Assembly: GCF_022605725.1 (NCBI RefSeq) | Contig: NC_065551.1 | Coordinates: forward strand, 8,370,001 to 8,434,000 | Reading direction: 5' to 3' | Length of the DNA stretch: 64,000 nt | Origin: Anthonomus grandis grandis | Taxonomy: Eukaryota; Arthropoda; Insecta; Coleoptera; Curculionidae | Translations under genes and position numbers: made by a program | The notes under the pieces: model-generated | Told to the model about the DNA's origin: nothing | What the model saw: only the letters and a program-made list of their open reading frames with translations | Database searches by the model: none | Shown here: positions 1-9,617 of the stretch, one piece after another | Position numbering within the stretch: the stretch's first letter is position 1 | Layout of the letters: each line of letters starts with the position of its first letter

Positions 1-2
1 GG

Positions 3-702
3 CGCTTACAGTTTGCAAGGTGGTTACTTCAGAGTTGCGCGAGAGATAATAATTTTTTATCAAGTATTCTATTCACAGACGAAGCTCATTTTTCGCGGAA
101 AGGGGTGGTGAATTTTCACAATGTGCATGTTTGGGCAGCAGAGAATCCGCACGAAATTAGGCAATCTCATCACCAGGAGTACTTTATCCTTAATGTATGG
201 GCAGGTTTAGTGGGAGATGAGTTAATTGGTCCTTTCTTTTTTCCTAGAATTTTAGTTGGCGACACTTATTTAGACTTTCTACAGCACCATTTAAATGGTT
301 TACTAGACAATGTACCTTTAAATGTGCGAGCGAACATGTGGTTTATGCATGACGGTGCCCCCCCTCATTTCCGTATAACAGTGCGTGACTATTTGAACTT
401 TGTGTTTCCTGAGAGATGGATTGGTAGAGCAGGTCCAATACCATGGACTCCACGCTCCCCGGACTGCAATCCTCTGGATTTTTTTTTCTGGGGATATGTA
501 AAAAGCCTCGTCTATAATCCTGGTCAAGTGCCTTTGCTCGAGGTCCTAGGCAAAGAATTATTGATGCCTTTGAAAAAATAAAAAATATTGCTGGAATTTT
601 AGAGTGAGTAAGACAATCTATGAGAAGACGAATGGAGGCTTGTATTGCAGCGGGGGGTGCGCATTTCGAGCACTTTTTATTTAAAAAAATATTTGTTTCT
701 TA
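3..702 (+). pseudogene. mariner-type DDD transposase remnant (DUF4817-type family)
   Basis: The frame is open from the window edge, so the N-terminus is missing. It contains the first catalytic aspartate in FTDEAHF (around 73-93), the second in MHDGAPPHF (around 346-372) and the third in SPDCNPLDFFFWG (around 457-495). There are 41 residues between the second and third aspartates, which recalls the DD41D rosa/VISITOR group rather than DD34D mariner; that assignment is inference. The frame breaks at about 548 by a frameshift, then continues in another frame with one TGA at about 604 to the family's usual end (GGAHFEHF, stop near 702). It is dead. A relative with complete ends lies at 52981-54053. 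Confidence 0.85.
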
Positions 703-1017
703 GAAGTTTATTGTTTATTTAAAAAATAATTAATTATTATGTTAATAAATGTTAAATAATGTTTTAACCAATTTTTGTAATTTTATAAACCGTCATTCTT
801 TAATATAAATAATTGTTCATCAATTTATTGAAAAAACCTCAATAACAAAGTTTCAACAATCAGTCTACTTATTTATTGTTAAAAGTCGTGCCGCTTAAAA
901 AATGTCCTAAAACAAATAGCCACAGCCTACTACTTAATATTATCTGTTTAAATTTTAATTAATACGTTATTGGTAGCCTTTTATTAATCGGTGATTTTCT
1001 CAAAAACTATTTATTTA

Positions 1018-1020
<3 letters not shown>

Positions 1021-1076
<56 letters not shown>

Positions 1077-1104
1077 ATATTTATATACATATATATATAT
1101 TTAA
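1021..1104. repeat. TA microsatellite
   Basis: A long run of TA dinucleotides with a few ATTTATAT interruptions, inside the mariner element downstream of its dead transposase. Confidence 0.95.
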
Positions 1105-1424
1105 TTTTAAAAAAAATGTATGCCTACATAAAATTTTGGCCGTCAAAAGTGTGCACCCCCTCAGTTTACCCCTTAAAATTAGTTTTACGCCTTTTCTAAG
1201 ATAAAAAGTAAATAGACCGCCTAAAATAACGGGGGTATTCCAAATTTCGTTAAATTTGGTGCAAAACTGTAAACAGTTTTAAAAATCGATTTTTTTACAC
1301 TTCTTGCGATGGCTGTAGCTTGAAGGAGGTGCATTTTAGGACCCATGTTTATAGGAAAAAAAGTCTTATTTTGACCTCAGGAATACGCCCTTAAAATATA
1401 TGTGGTGAATTTTAAAACACCCTG

Positions 1425-1989
1425 TATAACGTCCTTATAAGTAGTTTTTTTAAATCTTTTCCCGAAGATGCTAACATCGTTAGCGAAGCACGTGTAGAGA
1501 ATGAAATAAAGAGTTTTGGTTAGTGGTAAAACTGTTTTGTGCTTTTAACAAAATTTCTCATCAAATCTTACATTAAATTCCTTTACTAAGCACCAAGTAC
1601 GTTTTTTTTCGTTCTTTTAGATAGTCCTAACTCTTTTGTGCCCGGACTATTTTTTAAAATATCTTTTGACCATTATAACTTTAAGAAACAATGCTTTCGC
1701 CGCAGAAAACCTGTCTATTTTAACTTACTAACAAAATGCAAACATGGTCGATAATCTATTAATAAGTACAAAAAGAAGGGTCGATAAGTACAAAAGGAAA
1801 GAAAACTGCAATTAGTTTGGTGCCCTCTATAAGTAATAAATAAAATAAAGTCAGATTTAACTTAAAGGTTGTAAGCTGTGATTTTTGCCCCTTCCCTCAC
1901 AATTTTTTTTCTAGATCCCTCACTATATTAAATTGTCATAAGTATTTTGAAAATTATTAAAAAACATAAACACAAGTTTTTTCCCTTAG
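1425..1989. other. intronic sequence upstream of the CD2BP2 last exon
   Basis: No coding sequence seen. Near 1470 there is a small hairpin motif, CGAAGATG followed by a CTAAC/GTTAG stem and CGAAG, of a kind often found near retroelement ends. The 3' end carries the polypyrimidine tract and AG (1988-1989) used by the next exon. Confidence 0.5.
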
Positions 1990-2240
1990 ATGAACCCTCT
2001 TCAAGTACACAAATAACATTCCACGAACCTCTAAAAGAACAGAAGGATAAGCGATTAGAGCTTGAATGGGAATTTAAATGGTCAGCAGAAGACGAGAAAA
2101 TCGAGGGCCCAATAAATACAGCACAGATGATAAAGTGGCAAAGGGAGAACTATTTTAAAACTGGGGTTATGGTCAGAAAGTACGGTGAAAATTCAAATTT
2201 TTATTCCCTAAGTAGAATTGATTTTGAGTTGTATGAGTAG
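1990..2240 (+). CDS. CD2BP2: CD2BP2-like GYF-domain protein, last coding exon
   Basis: Terminal exon of a homologue of CD2BP2 (Lin1 in yeast), a U5 snRNP-associated protein whose C-terminal GYF domain binds proline-rich ligands. The exon follows a pyrimidine-rich acceptor ending in AG at 1988-1989 and opens with two bases of a split codon. The encoded 83 residues hold almost a whole GYF domain: WEFKWSAEDE, the GP turn (EGPINTAQM), KWQRENYFKTGV, VRK, and the ending FYSLSRIDFELYE, which matches the family's FYxSxRIDFDLY end. Earlier exons lie upstream of the window, since everything between here and the edge is transposon. It is convergent with ANAPC15. A possible polyadenylation signal AATAAA lies near 2422. 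Confidence 0.85.
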
Positions 2241-3044
2241 AAAAGGACTTTTATTATATAAATGTAATCATTTATAATGCATTACTACTGTACAAGATGT
2301 ATCATTATTTTCTTAGATTGTGCTAGATTCTATTCAAACATAATTTATAATATCCATTTGAATATAATGTGTATTTTAAAAATTGTTGGTTAATAGATCT
2401 TTATTGCAACGAAGCTGTTTTTTTAATAAAAAAATGCAATTTTTTTGTGAATTGTTTTTATACATTTTCCCTGAAGGAGTAAATCACAGTATAATATATA
2501 AGTATAAAAATATTTGCTAATTATTGAATTGTATTAATAGTCCTTGATCTTCAATGAAATATTAAAATGCGCCAGTTTTTTATAATTTGATTATAATTTA
2601 AATTATAAATAATCAGGTTATAATAAAACTCATTTAAATTTTTGCTTTTTCCTAATTGCTCAAGTAGAAATGCATATAATTGAAGTTTCATAGAAACTCC
2701 TCAAATATATAGTATTTTATTTAAGAATAATCTATATTAATTTTATCCACTATAAGGAATGACCAGATCTATTTATTATACATATTCTACCGGGTAAAAA
2801 TTAAATAATGGCCACTAACAAGATTATAACTAACACTAGAAAAAGATCCTACGAGACATAGTTCTCCCAAAAACATTTTTACTGTTGAAAACGTTGTCTT
2901 GGCTATAGAAAGTTTATAAAGTCAATGGTGTGGATACTTTTTCTGTAAAATTGATCTTCAAACGGTTACACTCCTATTTGAGGAGGCATTCAATTACATA
3001 TATCACATATTGGAAGTAAGTATTTTAAAAGATAAGTAAAATGC
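2241..3044. other. 3' region between convergent CD2BP2 and ANAPC15 genes
   Basis: AT-rich tail-to-tail intergenic sequence that must hold both 3' UTRs. AATAAA near 2422 serves the plus-strand gene. No further ORF, repeat or structural RNA recognised. Confidence 0.6.
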
Positions 3045-6000
3045 CTAGTTTGCAGCTTCCATCTCAATTTCATCTTCCTCCTCGTCATCATGGCTTTCAC
3101 TGTCATCATCGTCATCATCATCATTATCATCCTCTTCTTCATCATCATCATCTCCAGTAAGCTAAAATGTATCAAAATAAATAGGTTCTCTGTCAAAAAT
3201 TTTTTTTTTCTGAAATAGTAATTTTAGCTATAAAGATTAAATCTATAAACTTACTTCTGTTGTAGATTTTCCAATAGGAGGTATATCTGAGTGAGTTTTA
3301 GTTATACTTTCCAGCTAAAAAACATAAATGCCGGCATTAATAAAAGAAATAATTATACAAGTATAATAAATGGGGGAAATCACTTAGAGGTGTAGTGTGG
3401 TAGTAGAAAGTATGAAAATTAAATGATTTGGTTAGATCTTATAAAAAAGTTAAAAAGAATGAAATTCAATTAAAGTTCTCCATTTATTAATTTTCTTTTT
3501 TTATCCAGCAATAAAGTAAGTTTATAATATATAAACCAAAGAGGTTATCTTGTATCTGTGTGTGCCTCCCTCATATTGACCCAAAACTGATCAATATTAA
3601 TTCAAGCAATATTTGCAAGAAACGTTAAAAAAGCGAAACTTAATATATTCTTAATATAGTATATTCATCTAATAATTAATTATGATAACATAAAAACTAT
3701 GGTCTCTTTAAGAAATGTTGTGTTCTTTTAAATTTCCCTTATAATTATTAAATTAAGGTTTGTTATTTAATATTGTATGAGAAATATACAAGGGTAAGCT
3801 GCCCCTTCACGTTCAGATAGCCGGCAGTCAAAAAACTGTGCGTTCTAGCCGATCGACTATTAATAACGATGGTCAGTGCACAAAAATGAATGAAAAATGA
3901 AAATGTTGCAGTTTCTAGTGCATGTGACATAATTTGAAATGATAAATAATTCTGATAGTGTATCTGTATTAGTTAATTATGCTACAAGTCTCCAATACAG
4001 TACTCTAATCGGCCATTTGTTTCTCTGGTTTGGGATTGTATCAACATACAGGGTGTTTCATAGTCAAAGGCACAAACTTAAAGGGGTTGTAGAGGGCCTC
4101 AAAATAAACAAGTTTGCGCCATAAACCCCTATCCGAAAATGATTAAGACTCTGAGATGCAGGGAGATAAAATTGTAGCAAAAAATATTTTTTATGATAAA
4201 TTTGATATCCCTGTATGTATTTTCTAATACATAATTTAATTTCCTATTTTACCAGTGGCGTCCATGCGGGCTAGTATCTAGTTAACTCTTTAAAAAAAAA
4301 ATGTATCAATTCCTCATGTAATTTAGAGTAAATTTAGCCTTTTGGCTTTTTTTTCTCCGACAGACCGTTTTTGCATAAAAAAAATAACCATAGTTCGAAA
4401 TTTATTTCTCGCTAAAATCTACATTTTTAGTTTTAACCGTTTGATAATCTTTACAGTAGTTATTCATTATTAGATAAAAATTTGCAATAAAATTCTTTGA
4501 TTTTTAGGTTTTATAAATATCTACTGATATCAAATTCTTAAAAAAAAACTTGAACACCCTTTAGAAGACAAAAAATTAAACTAAAACTTTAAAACTTAGC
4601 GAGAAATAAAGTTCGAGCAATGGATTGAATTTTTTTTATGCGAAAACGGCATGTGGGAGAAAACAAAGCCGGGAGCCGAAATTTACTCTAAATTAAATGA
4701 GAATTTGAAAAATATTTTTTATTTGAAGAAAGCAGTAGCGTACTATTTTTTAAAATAAAAAAATTAATTATGAATTAAAAAATAGTACTAGATGCATAGA
4801 AACTACCTACTAATTTTCAGAAAAATATCTACAGAGATGTCAAATTTATCCTGAAAAATAGATTTTTTTTTAAAATTTTATCACCCTCTATCTCAAAATC
4901 GATAATGATTTTTGGATAGCGGTTTATTGCGCAAACTTGCTTATTTTGAGATCCTCTACAACCTCTTCAAATTTGTCCTACTAATTATGAAATACCCATT
5001 TCTTTTAACGCAAATCCTTGATAAGAATACATACAACATATACAATAATGTATAGGGATGCATACACAGATATTTGGATACATTGAGTATAAATGAGATT
5101 TCTGCGAAATTAGCTACAATCTCCTCTGTGCTTTTTAGCTGCGTTCAAAATTCTCATTTCGGCAAAATGTTATTCCACCATCCATACTAAAAGATGCGTC
5201 CGTAGGTACCCCACTGATGAACGTCAAATAATATTTTTTACATAAAAAGATCTACCTATCCAAACGTGCTAAATTTCATTTTATTAAATATAATTATAAA
5301 AATGTCGACATTCTGTATTTTTGGAACAAAGCATTTTTTAATGATAATAAAGACTGTTAATATTTTTTGGTACTTGAGAAAATATATAGAATTATACTCA
5401 TGCAGTATTGAGAAGGAGCAGATCTTAGAGACCTTAGCAGATTGCTAAGGTCCTTGATGGATTGAAGTGACAACAGAGCTTTCTAATATACATAGAGGAT
5501 CATTATCCCAGGACAACATGGATTTTGTTCTTGTCGCTTCACATTTACAAGTTTGCTTTGATACCACAATTACTTGAAACTCTTTGATTGTTAAATACAC
5601 TAGTCAGGATTTAGATACTTTCAATATTAGAGGTTCTTGACTTATTGATATATGTCAATGTCTAAAAATTGGTAACTTTTTATCAATGGGTGTGGAATTT
5701 CCTCCTGAGTGCCCCCAAGGATGGCACTGCAGTTGTTCTCTTTAAATATTTATACTATTATTATTACTATTAATGATATGGGTTGGAACTTCACTGGAAG
5801 GAATCTAATATTTGCAAACAATTTGAAAGTTTTATGTTTGGTGTATTAAATAAATGTCTTAATGACATTACTCAGTTTGCTAATTCTGTTGATTAGATTT
5901 TATATTGGAGCATATGTCTTTGAGAATTTGAGAAACAATTCTTTTTTCATGCCACCAATTTGTTCTGCAGACATTGTGTCATTGATCAATAGTTTAAAAT

Positions 6001-8112
6001 TTTAAAAGAAATGTATGTTTGTATTAAGTTATGTTTTAAGTTTTAATAAAAATTTGTTGTTAGAGCAATGTTTCCTGGGAGGTTTAAAGTGGATCCAGTG
6101 ATGTTTAAGGAAAGCAATTCCAATGATTATGCAAATTATAGGGATATAACTTAATTGTCAATTTTTTTAAAAACTTTGGGACTGCATATAAAGAATTTGC
6201 TATCTTCCTATTTCACAATATAATTTATGTCAAATATAAATCAAATAAAATATATTTAGAGCAAAATCTTTATCATTGTCTTAGCAGAGTTCTTGCAAAA
6301 TCTCATTGCTTTTGACATTCAAAGGATTAAGGGTTTGTGTGATGCTAATCAACTAGCTCCTAACCTATCAAAAACCCAAATTTAGAGACATGCTCTTGGA
6401 AAATATTGCCATTGAGACTGAAATTTTGAAGATTCTAAATATCTGGATTTAAACATAGATTACAGGTTGATATTTGACTCTTAATTGTGTATGACTCTAA
6501 ACTTGGTATAGCGTGAAGGTAACTGCAAGGGAACTTGGTCACATTATTGCAAGGCCTAGTTATTTTGCCTTGGTGGAATCACATTTAAGAAACTGTATTC
6601 CATTCTGGGGTTTCTGTACCCAATATCTTTTTCAATCCTCCTTTGTTCTACAAAAAATAGCTGTATGGTCAGTGTGTTCAATACATCCATGCATTGCAAA
6701 CCACTATTCATTGAAAATAAAATCCTTACCCTTCCAACTCTTTTTGCTACTTCCTACTCAACAGTAACCAGTTATACTTTTTTTTTTCACACCAAACAAC
6801 TACTTTTTGGTGTAAACATTTTGGTTTAACCAGTGTTTATTGATTATAAATAATAAACAAAAACAACTATATTTTGTGTACTGCATTCTCATTTCTTACA
6901 TAATATTCCTTTATAAATATTGATATTTCCTAATCTCTTGTATTTGTAGTTCCTATAATTTCTAATTTTGTTTATTTGGACATTATTTAGGATCTATGTT
7001 TTGTTGTTTTGGAAGTATTTTTTGTTACATTAATTTGATCCATGATGACCAACTCTATTTGTAATGCCAATATTGCTAATCCAAGAATAAGACTTATATT
7101 TTTTTTAATGAAAATTTCATGTTGGTTTTAAAATATTTATGGCAGTGACTTTATTCTGAAATGCAAGAAATAATTCTTGCTTTGAAATAAATTCTCCTTC
7201 TAATAAAGTGCCTTCAACAGAACTTCGGCTAATGGAGTACAATGCATATAAATTCAGACTTTTTTTTTCTTAAGGATGTTTTGGCATTGCAAATAACCAT
7301 TTAACCAAAAATGAAAAACTACTAGGCAGTTGGGTATTTACCGTTAATGTTGGTGACAACATTGACAGTAGATTGATGATGTGACTTTTTACAAACCAAC
7401 AGCACCTAAACATTTTGGTAAATACCAATCAGAAATTGGTAAAAACCAAAATGCTTTGGTTAAAATTGGTTAGTGTGTTTGTTCATTTAGTTTGTATTGT
7501 TCATTTAGTTTGTATTGTTCATTAATATCTTTCTAACTTCTCAAATGCCAGAACTTATCAAATACGCCAGGAACATGATTTATGTATACCTGTTCCTCAC
7601 TTTAGTTAGATAAAGGACTCCATTATTTATATGGACATTAAAATGTATGACCACTTGCCATGAAGTGTAGTTGGTTGTATTGAGAATATGAAAATGCTTC
7701 GACATAAGTGTAAAAACCTTTTAATTGACCATAGATTTTATTCTGTTGATGAATAATTTTTGTTTGATCTCAAGAAGTATCTAGTCTTTACTAGGCTTTT
7801 AAGATTCTGTAATTTAACCAAAAATTGTACAATATTAAATAGTTACATTGTACTACTTATTGACATGTCATGTAAAAAATTTGTATTTTGATAACACCAA
7901 TTAACTACTCTACTCTATTCTAAAATATCATATGAATACATGCTACACTTCTAAGAGAATACCCTGTAATAAATTGAAATATTATATACCCAGTCTTGAT
8001 GTTCCTTTTCCAGCTGCAATACCTCATCCTCATGAGCACAGGGTTGATCTACATCAAACCACGCTCGATCGGTCATTTTAGGTAAACACTTCGGAAATAA
8101 AGGCAAACTCAT
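3045..8112 (-). CDS. ANAPC15: anaphase-promoting complex subunit 15
   Basis: Three exons on the minus strand: 7990-8112 (41 codons), 3255-3314 (20 codons) and 3045-3161 (38 codons plus TAG), all joining in phase 0 with good GT-AG sites. The product is 99 aa. It starts MSLPLFPKCLPKM and AWFDVDQPC, matching the LFPSLFPRV and LWFNLDRPC start of animal APC15; then HQDW joins LESI; then the signature PPIGK; then a very acidic Asp/Glu tail. APC15 is a small APC/C subunit that helps turn over the mitotic checkpoint complex on the APC/C. All exon frames are open, so the gene looks functional. Intron 1 is about 4.7 kb and carries a foldback element and a dead LINE; intron 2 is 93 bp. It is head to head with a zinc-finger exon starting at 8521. 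Confidence 0.93.
3315..4048. other. ANAPC15 intron 1, 3' part
   Basis: No gene recognised. AT-rich, with a GC-richer patch near 3797-3885 that resembles transposon end sequence but has no partner that I could find. Confidence 0.4.
4049..4999. mobile_element. mariner-type foldback element (non-autonomous)
   Basis: The left end reads TACAGGGTGTTTCATA and the right end is its decayed inverse, TATGAAATACCC. About 200 bp of each side are inverted copies of one another: GGGGTTGTAGAGGGCCTCAAA on the left against TTTGAGATCCTCTACAACCTC on the right, then the paired AAGTTTGCGC stretch. There is no coding capacity. It sits in ANAPC15 intron 1. Confidence 0.75.
5460..6780 (+). mobile_element. degenerate LINE (reverse transcriptase remnant)
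   Basis: Broken frames of a CR1/jockey-like reverse transcriptase. Near 5510 there is QHGF; near 5705 a remnant of the xPQG motif (CPQG); near 6110-6190 the NYRDI-type finger region, out of order; and from about 6530 a longer open piece, SYFALVESHLRNCIPFWGF, the usual end region of such enzymes. Many stops and frameshifts; an old, dead copy, possibly two overlapping fragments. Confidence 0.65.
6781..7989. other. ANAPC15 intron 1, 5' part
   Basis: No gene seen. There is a short tandem duplication of GTTCATTTAGTTTGTATT near 7488-7525 and a cluster of AACCAAAA/TTTTGGTT words at 6800-6830 and 7400-7470 that may be a decayed inverted-repeat element. Confidence 0.4.
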
Positions 8113-8520
8113 AGTTCAATTTTGTTTATATTATTAAATTATTGAATGGACTGTAGGGTTTTTATTTCAAATACAAACACAGACATGAAAATGTTAGGTT
8201 ATGTTAGTGTTATGACTGTAATTTGTTATCCATCACGTCATATAACGATTTTTATTTGTTAGCGTCCTTTCACACTTACCGGAACCGGCTAGCCGGTGCC
8301 GGACAGCCGATTCCGGCAGACAAGAAGCTCAGGAGCCACAATGCACTTTTGCTCTTTTGCTTGCGCATGCGTAGTACGTACACGAACCTAACCTCAGTTT
8401 GTCTTTTGTGTATTGCGGTTGTTTAATGTTAATTGTTTACGTTTCGTTTATGTATATTAATTATTCGTTTTTGCAAGTGATACAAAGATTAAAGTATTAA
8501 AGTCGAATAACGTGTTTAGA
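8113..8520. promoter_or_regulatory. bidirectional promoter region, ANAPC15 / zinc-finger exon
   Basis: About 400 bp separate the ANAPC15 start codon (minus) from the zinc-finger start codon (plus), so both promoters should lie here. The right half (8318-8500) is one arm of an inverted repeat whose other arm lies at about 9360-9545, just upstream of the Harbinger A transposase. GC-rich palindromic words (CCGGCTAGCCGG) occur at 8286-8297. Promoter role is inferred from position only. Confidence 0.45.
8318..8500. repeat. left arm of a 185-bp inverted repeat
   Basis: Matches the reverse complement of about 9360-9545 with only about five differences by eye. The arms flank the zinc-finger exon and a mariner-type fragment. 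Confidence 0.85.
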
Positions 8521-8608
8521 ATGGAGACTAAAACATTTTGCAATTTTTGCAATAAACATTATTCCAAAAGTTCTAATTTGCGAGCTCATGTAAAAAAATT
8601 TCATCCTG
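8521..8608 (+). CDS. C2H2 zinc-finger protein, first exon only
   Basis: ATG followed by 29 codons and one extra base, then a strong donor GTAAGT at 8609. The peptide holds one complete C2H2 finger: Cys7-x2-Cys10, Leu20 in the usual hydrophobic place, His23-x4-His28, with the sequence FCNFCNKHYSKSSNLRAH. No matching second exon could be identified downstream, where the Harbinger transposase begins about 1 kb away, so the gene may continue far downstream, may be broken, or may belong to a mobile element whose ends are the inverted arms around it. Function unknown beyond probable DNA binding. Confidence 0.55.
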
Positions 8609-8866
8609 GTAAGTAGAAATGTTTCGTTAATTTTATTTCTATTTAATGTTACTTGGAAGTCAGTTTCAGGCGAGGCGGTTCATCGTTCAAATTTACTAAA
8701 GTTTATTTTATTTTTACCTATACATTCTGAGTTATTACTGATTAACATAGTAAAAAAGTAACACAAATTAACATTACATTTCATAAATCGGGACTCATTT
8801 TTTAAATTCTTCACTAGCAATGATTACTTTGTAGTTATTTGATTATTTTACATCACTAGTCTGGTA

Positions 8867-9345
8867 TACAGGGTGTTTTTTAGATATTGAGACAAAATTC
8901 AGGAACGTGTTCTTTGGACAAAAATAATAAAAAAAGTTCCTATAAACATAGGTCCTAAACAAAAAAAAAATAAATAAATTTACATTAAATTATAGCAATC
9001 AGTCAAAGTAGAAAAATGTTTTTCAATTTTTTGTGCGAAAACCGTGCATCTAACGGACAAAGTCCAAGGGATCAAAAATGTTGCAAATAAAACGGGGAAT
9101 TTAAAAATATTTTTTAAATACAAGAAAAACCAGTGGCGTACCATTTTTCTTCATAAAAGTATTCAGCGAAAAACCCGCACACACGCCACTGGAGAACATA
9201 AAAATGTTAAAAGTACGTAGGTAAATGGCTCTGGATACACAGACCCTGCATACCAATCTTTAGACAAATATCTACAGGGGTATTTAAGTTATCGAAAAAA
9301 ATCATTTTTTTGTTAAAACTTTACCACCCTGTAGCTCAAAATCTA
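8867..9345. mobile_element. mariner-type terminal fragment/MITE
   Basis: Begins TACAGGGTGTTTTTTAGA and shares TTCCTATAAACAT and GGTCCTAAA with the terminal repeats at 1129-1424 and 35191. Its right part (TTTACCACCCTGTAGCTCAAA) resembles the inner arm of the foldback at 4049-4999. No clean right terminus; no coding. Confidence 0.6.
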
Positions 9346-9359
9346 AAAGTCTAAAAATC

Positions 9360-9545
9360 AAATACTTTAATCTTTGTATCATTTGCAAAAACGAATAATT
9401 AATATACATAAACGAAACGTAAACAATTAACATTAAACAACCGCAATACACAAAAGACAAACTAAGGTTAGGTTCGTGTACGTACTACGTATGCGCAAGC
9501 AAAAGAGCAAAAGTGCATTGTGGCTCGTGAGCTTCTTGTATTCCG
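9360..9545. repeat. right arm of a 185-bp inverted repeat
   Basis: Inverted copy of 8318-8500, ending about 70 bp upstream of the Harbinger A transposase start codon. The copy gives this transposon gene the same upstream sequence as the zinc-finger exon. Confidence 0.85.
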
Positions 9546-9617
9546 GCAGCACTTTTCACACTCGGCGGTTTTTAATCCGGTTTGGAATTTAGACGAGACA
9601 GCAGTTGCGCTTCGATC

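Larger units (their letters stand above)
1..1424 (+). mobile_element. Tc1/mariner-type element, left part cut by window edge
   Basis: The element enters from the left edge with a decayed transposase (to 702) and ends in a terminal repeat whose outer end reads ACACCCTG at about 1417-1424, followed by TA, the usual mariner target. The terminal repeat, about 1129-1424, is related in inverted orientation to the sequence starting at 35191. Between transposase and repeat lies AT-rich filler with a TA microsatellite. The 5' end is not in the window. Confidence 0.7.

Noticed and set aside
2990..3196. Methionine-rich minus-strand frame
   Set aside because: It is a shifted reading of the GAT/GAA-rich last exon of ANAPC15.
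3797..3885. GC-richer patch in ANAPC15 intron 1 as a gene or element end
   Set aside because: No inverted partner, no frame, no splice sites found.
6790..7480. AACCAAAA/TTTTGGTT words as ends of a transposon
   Set aside because: Pairing is short and irregular, with no target duplication found.
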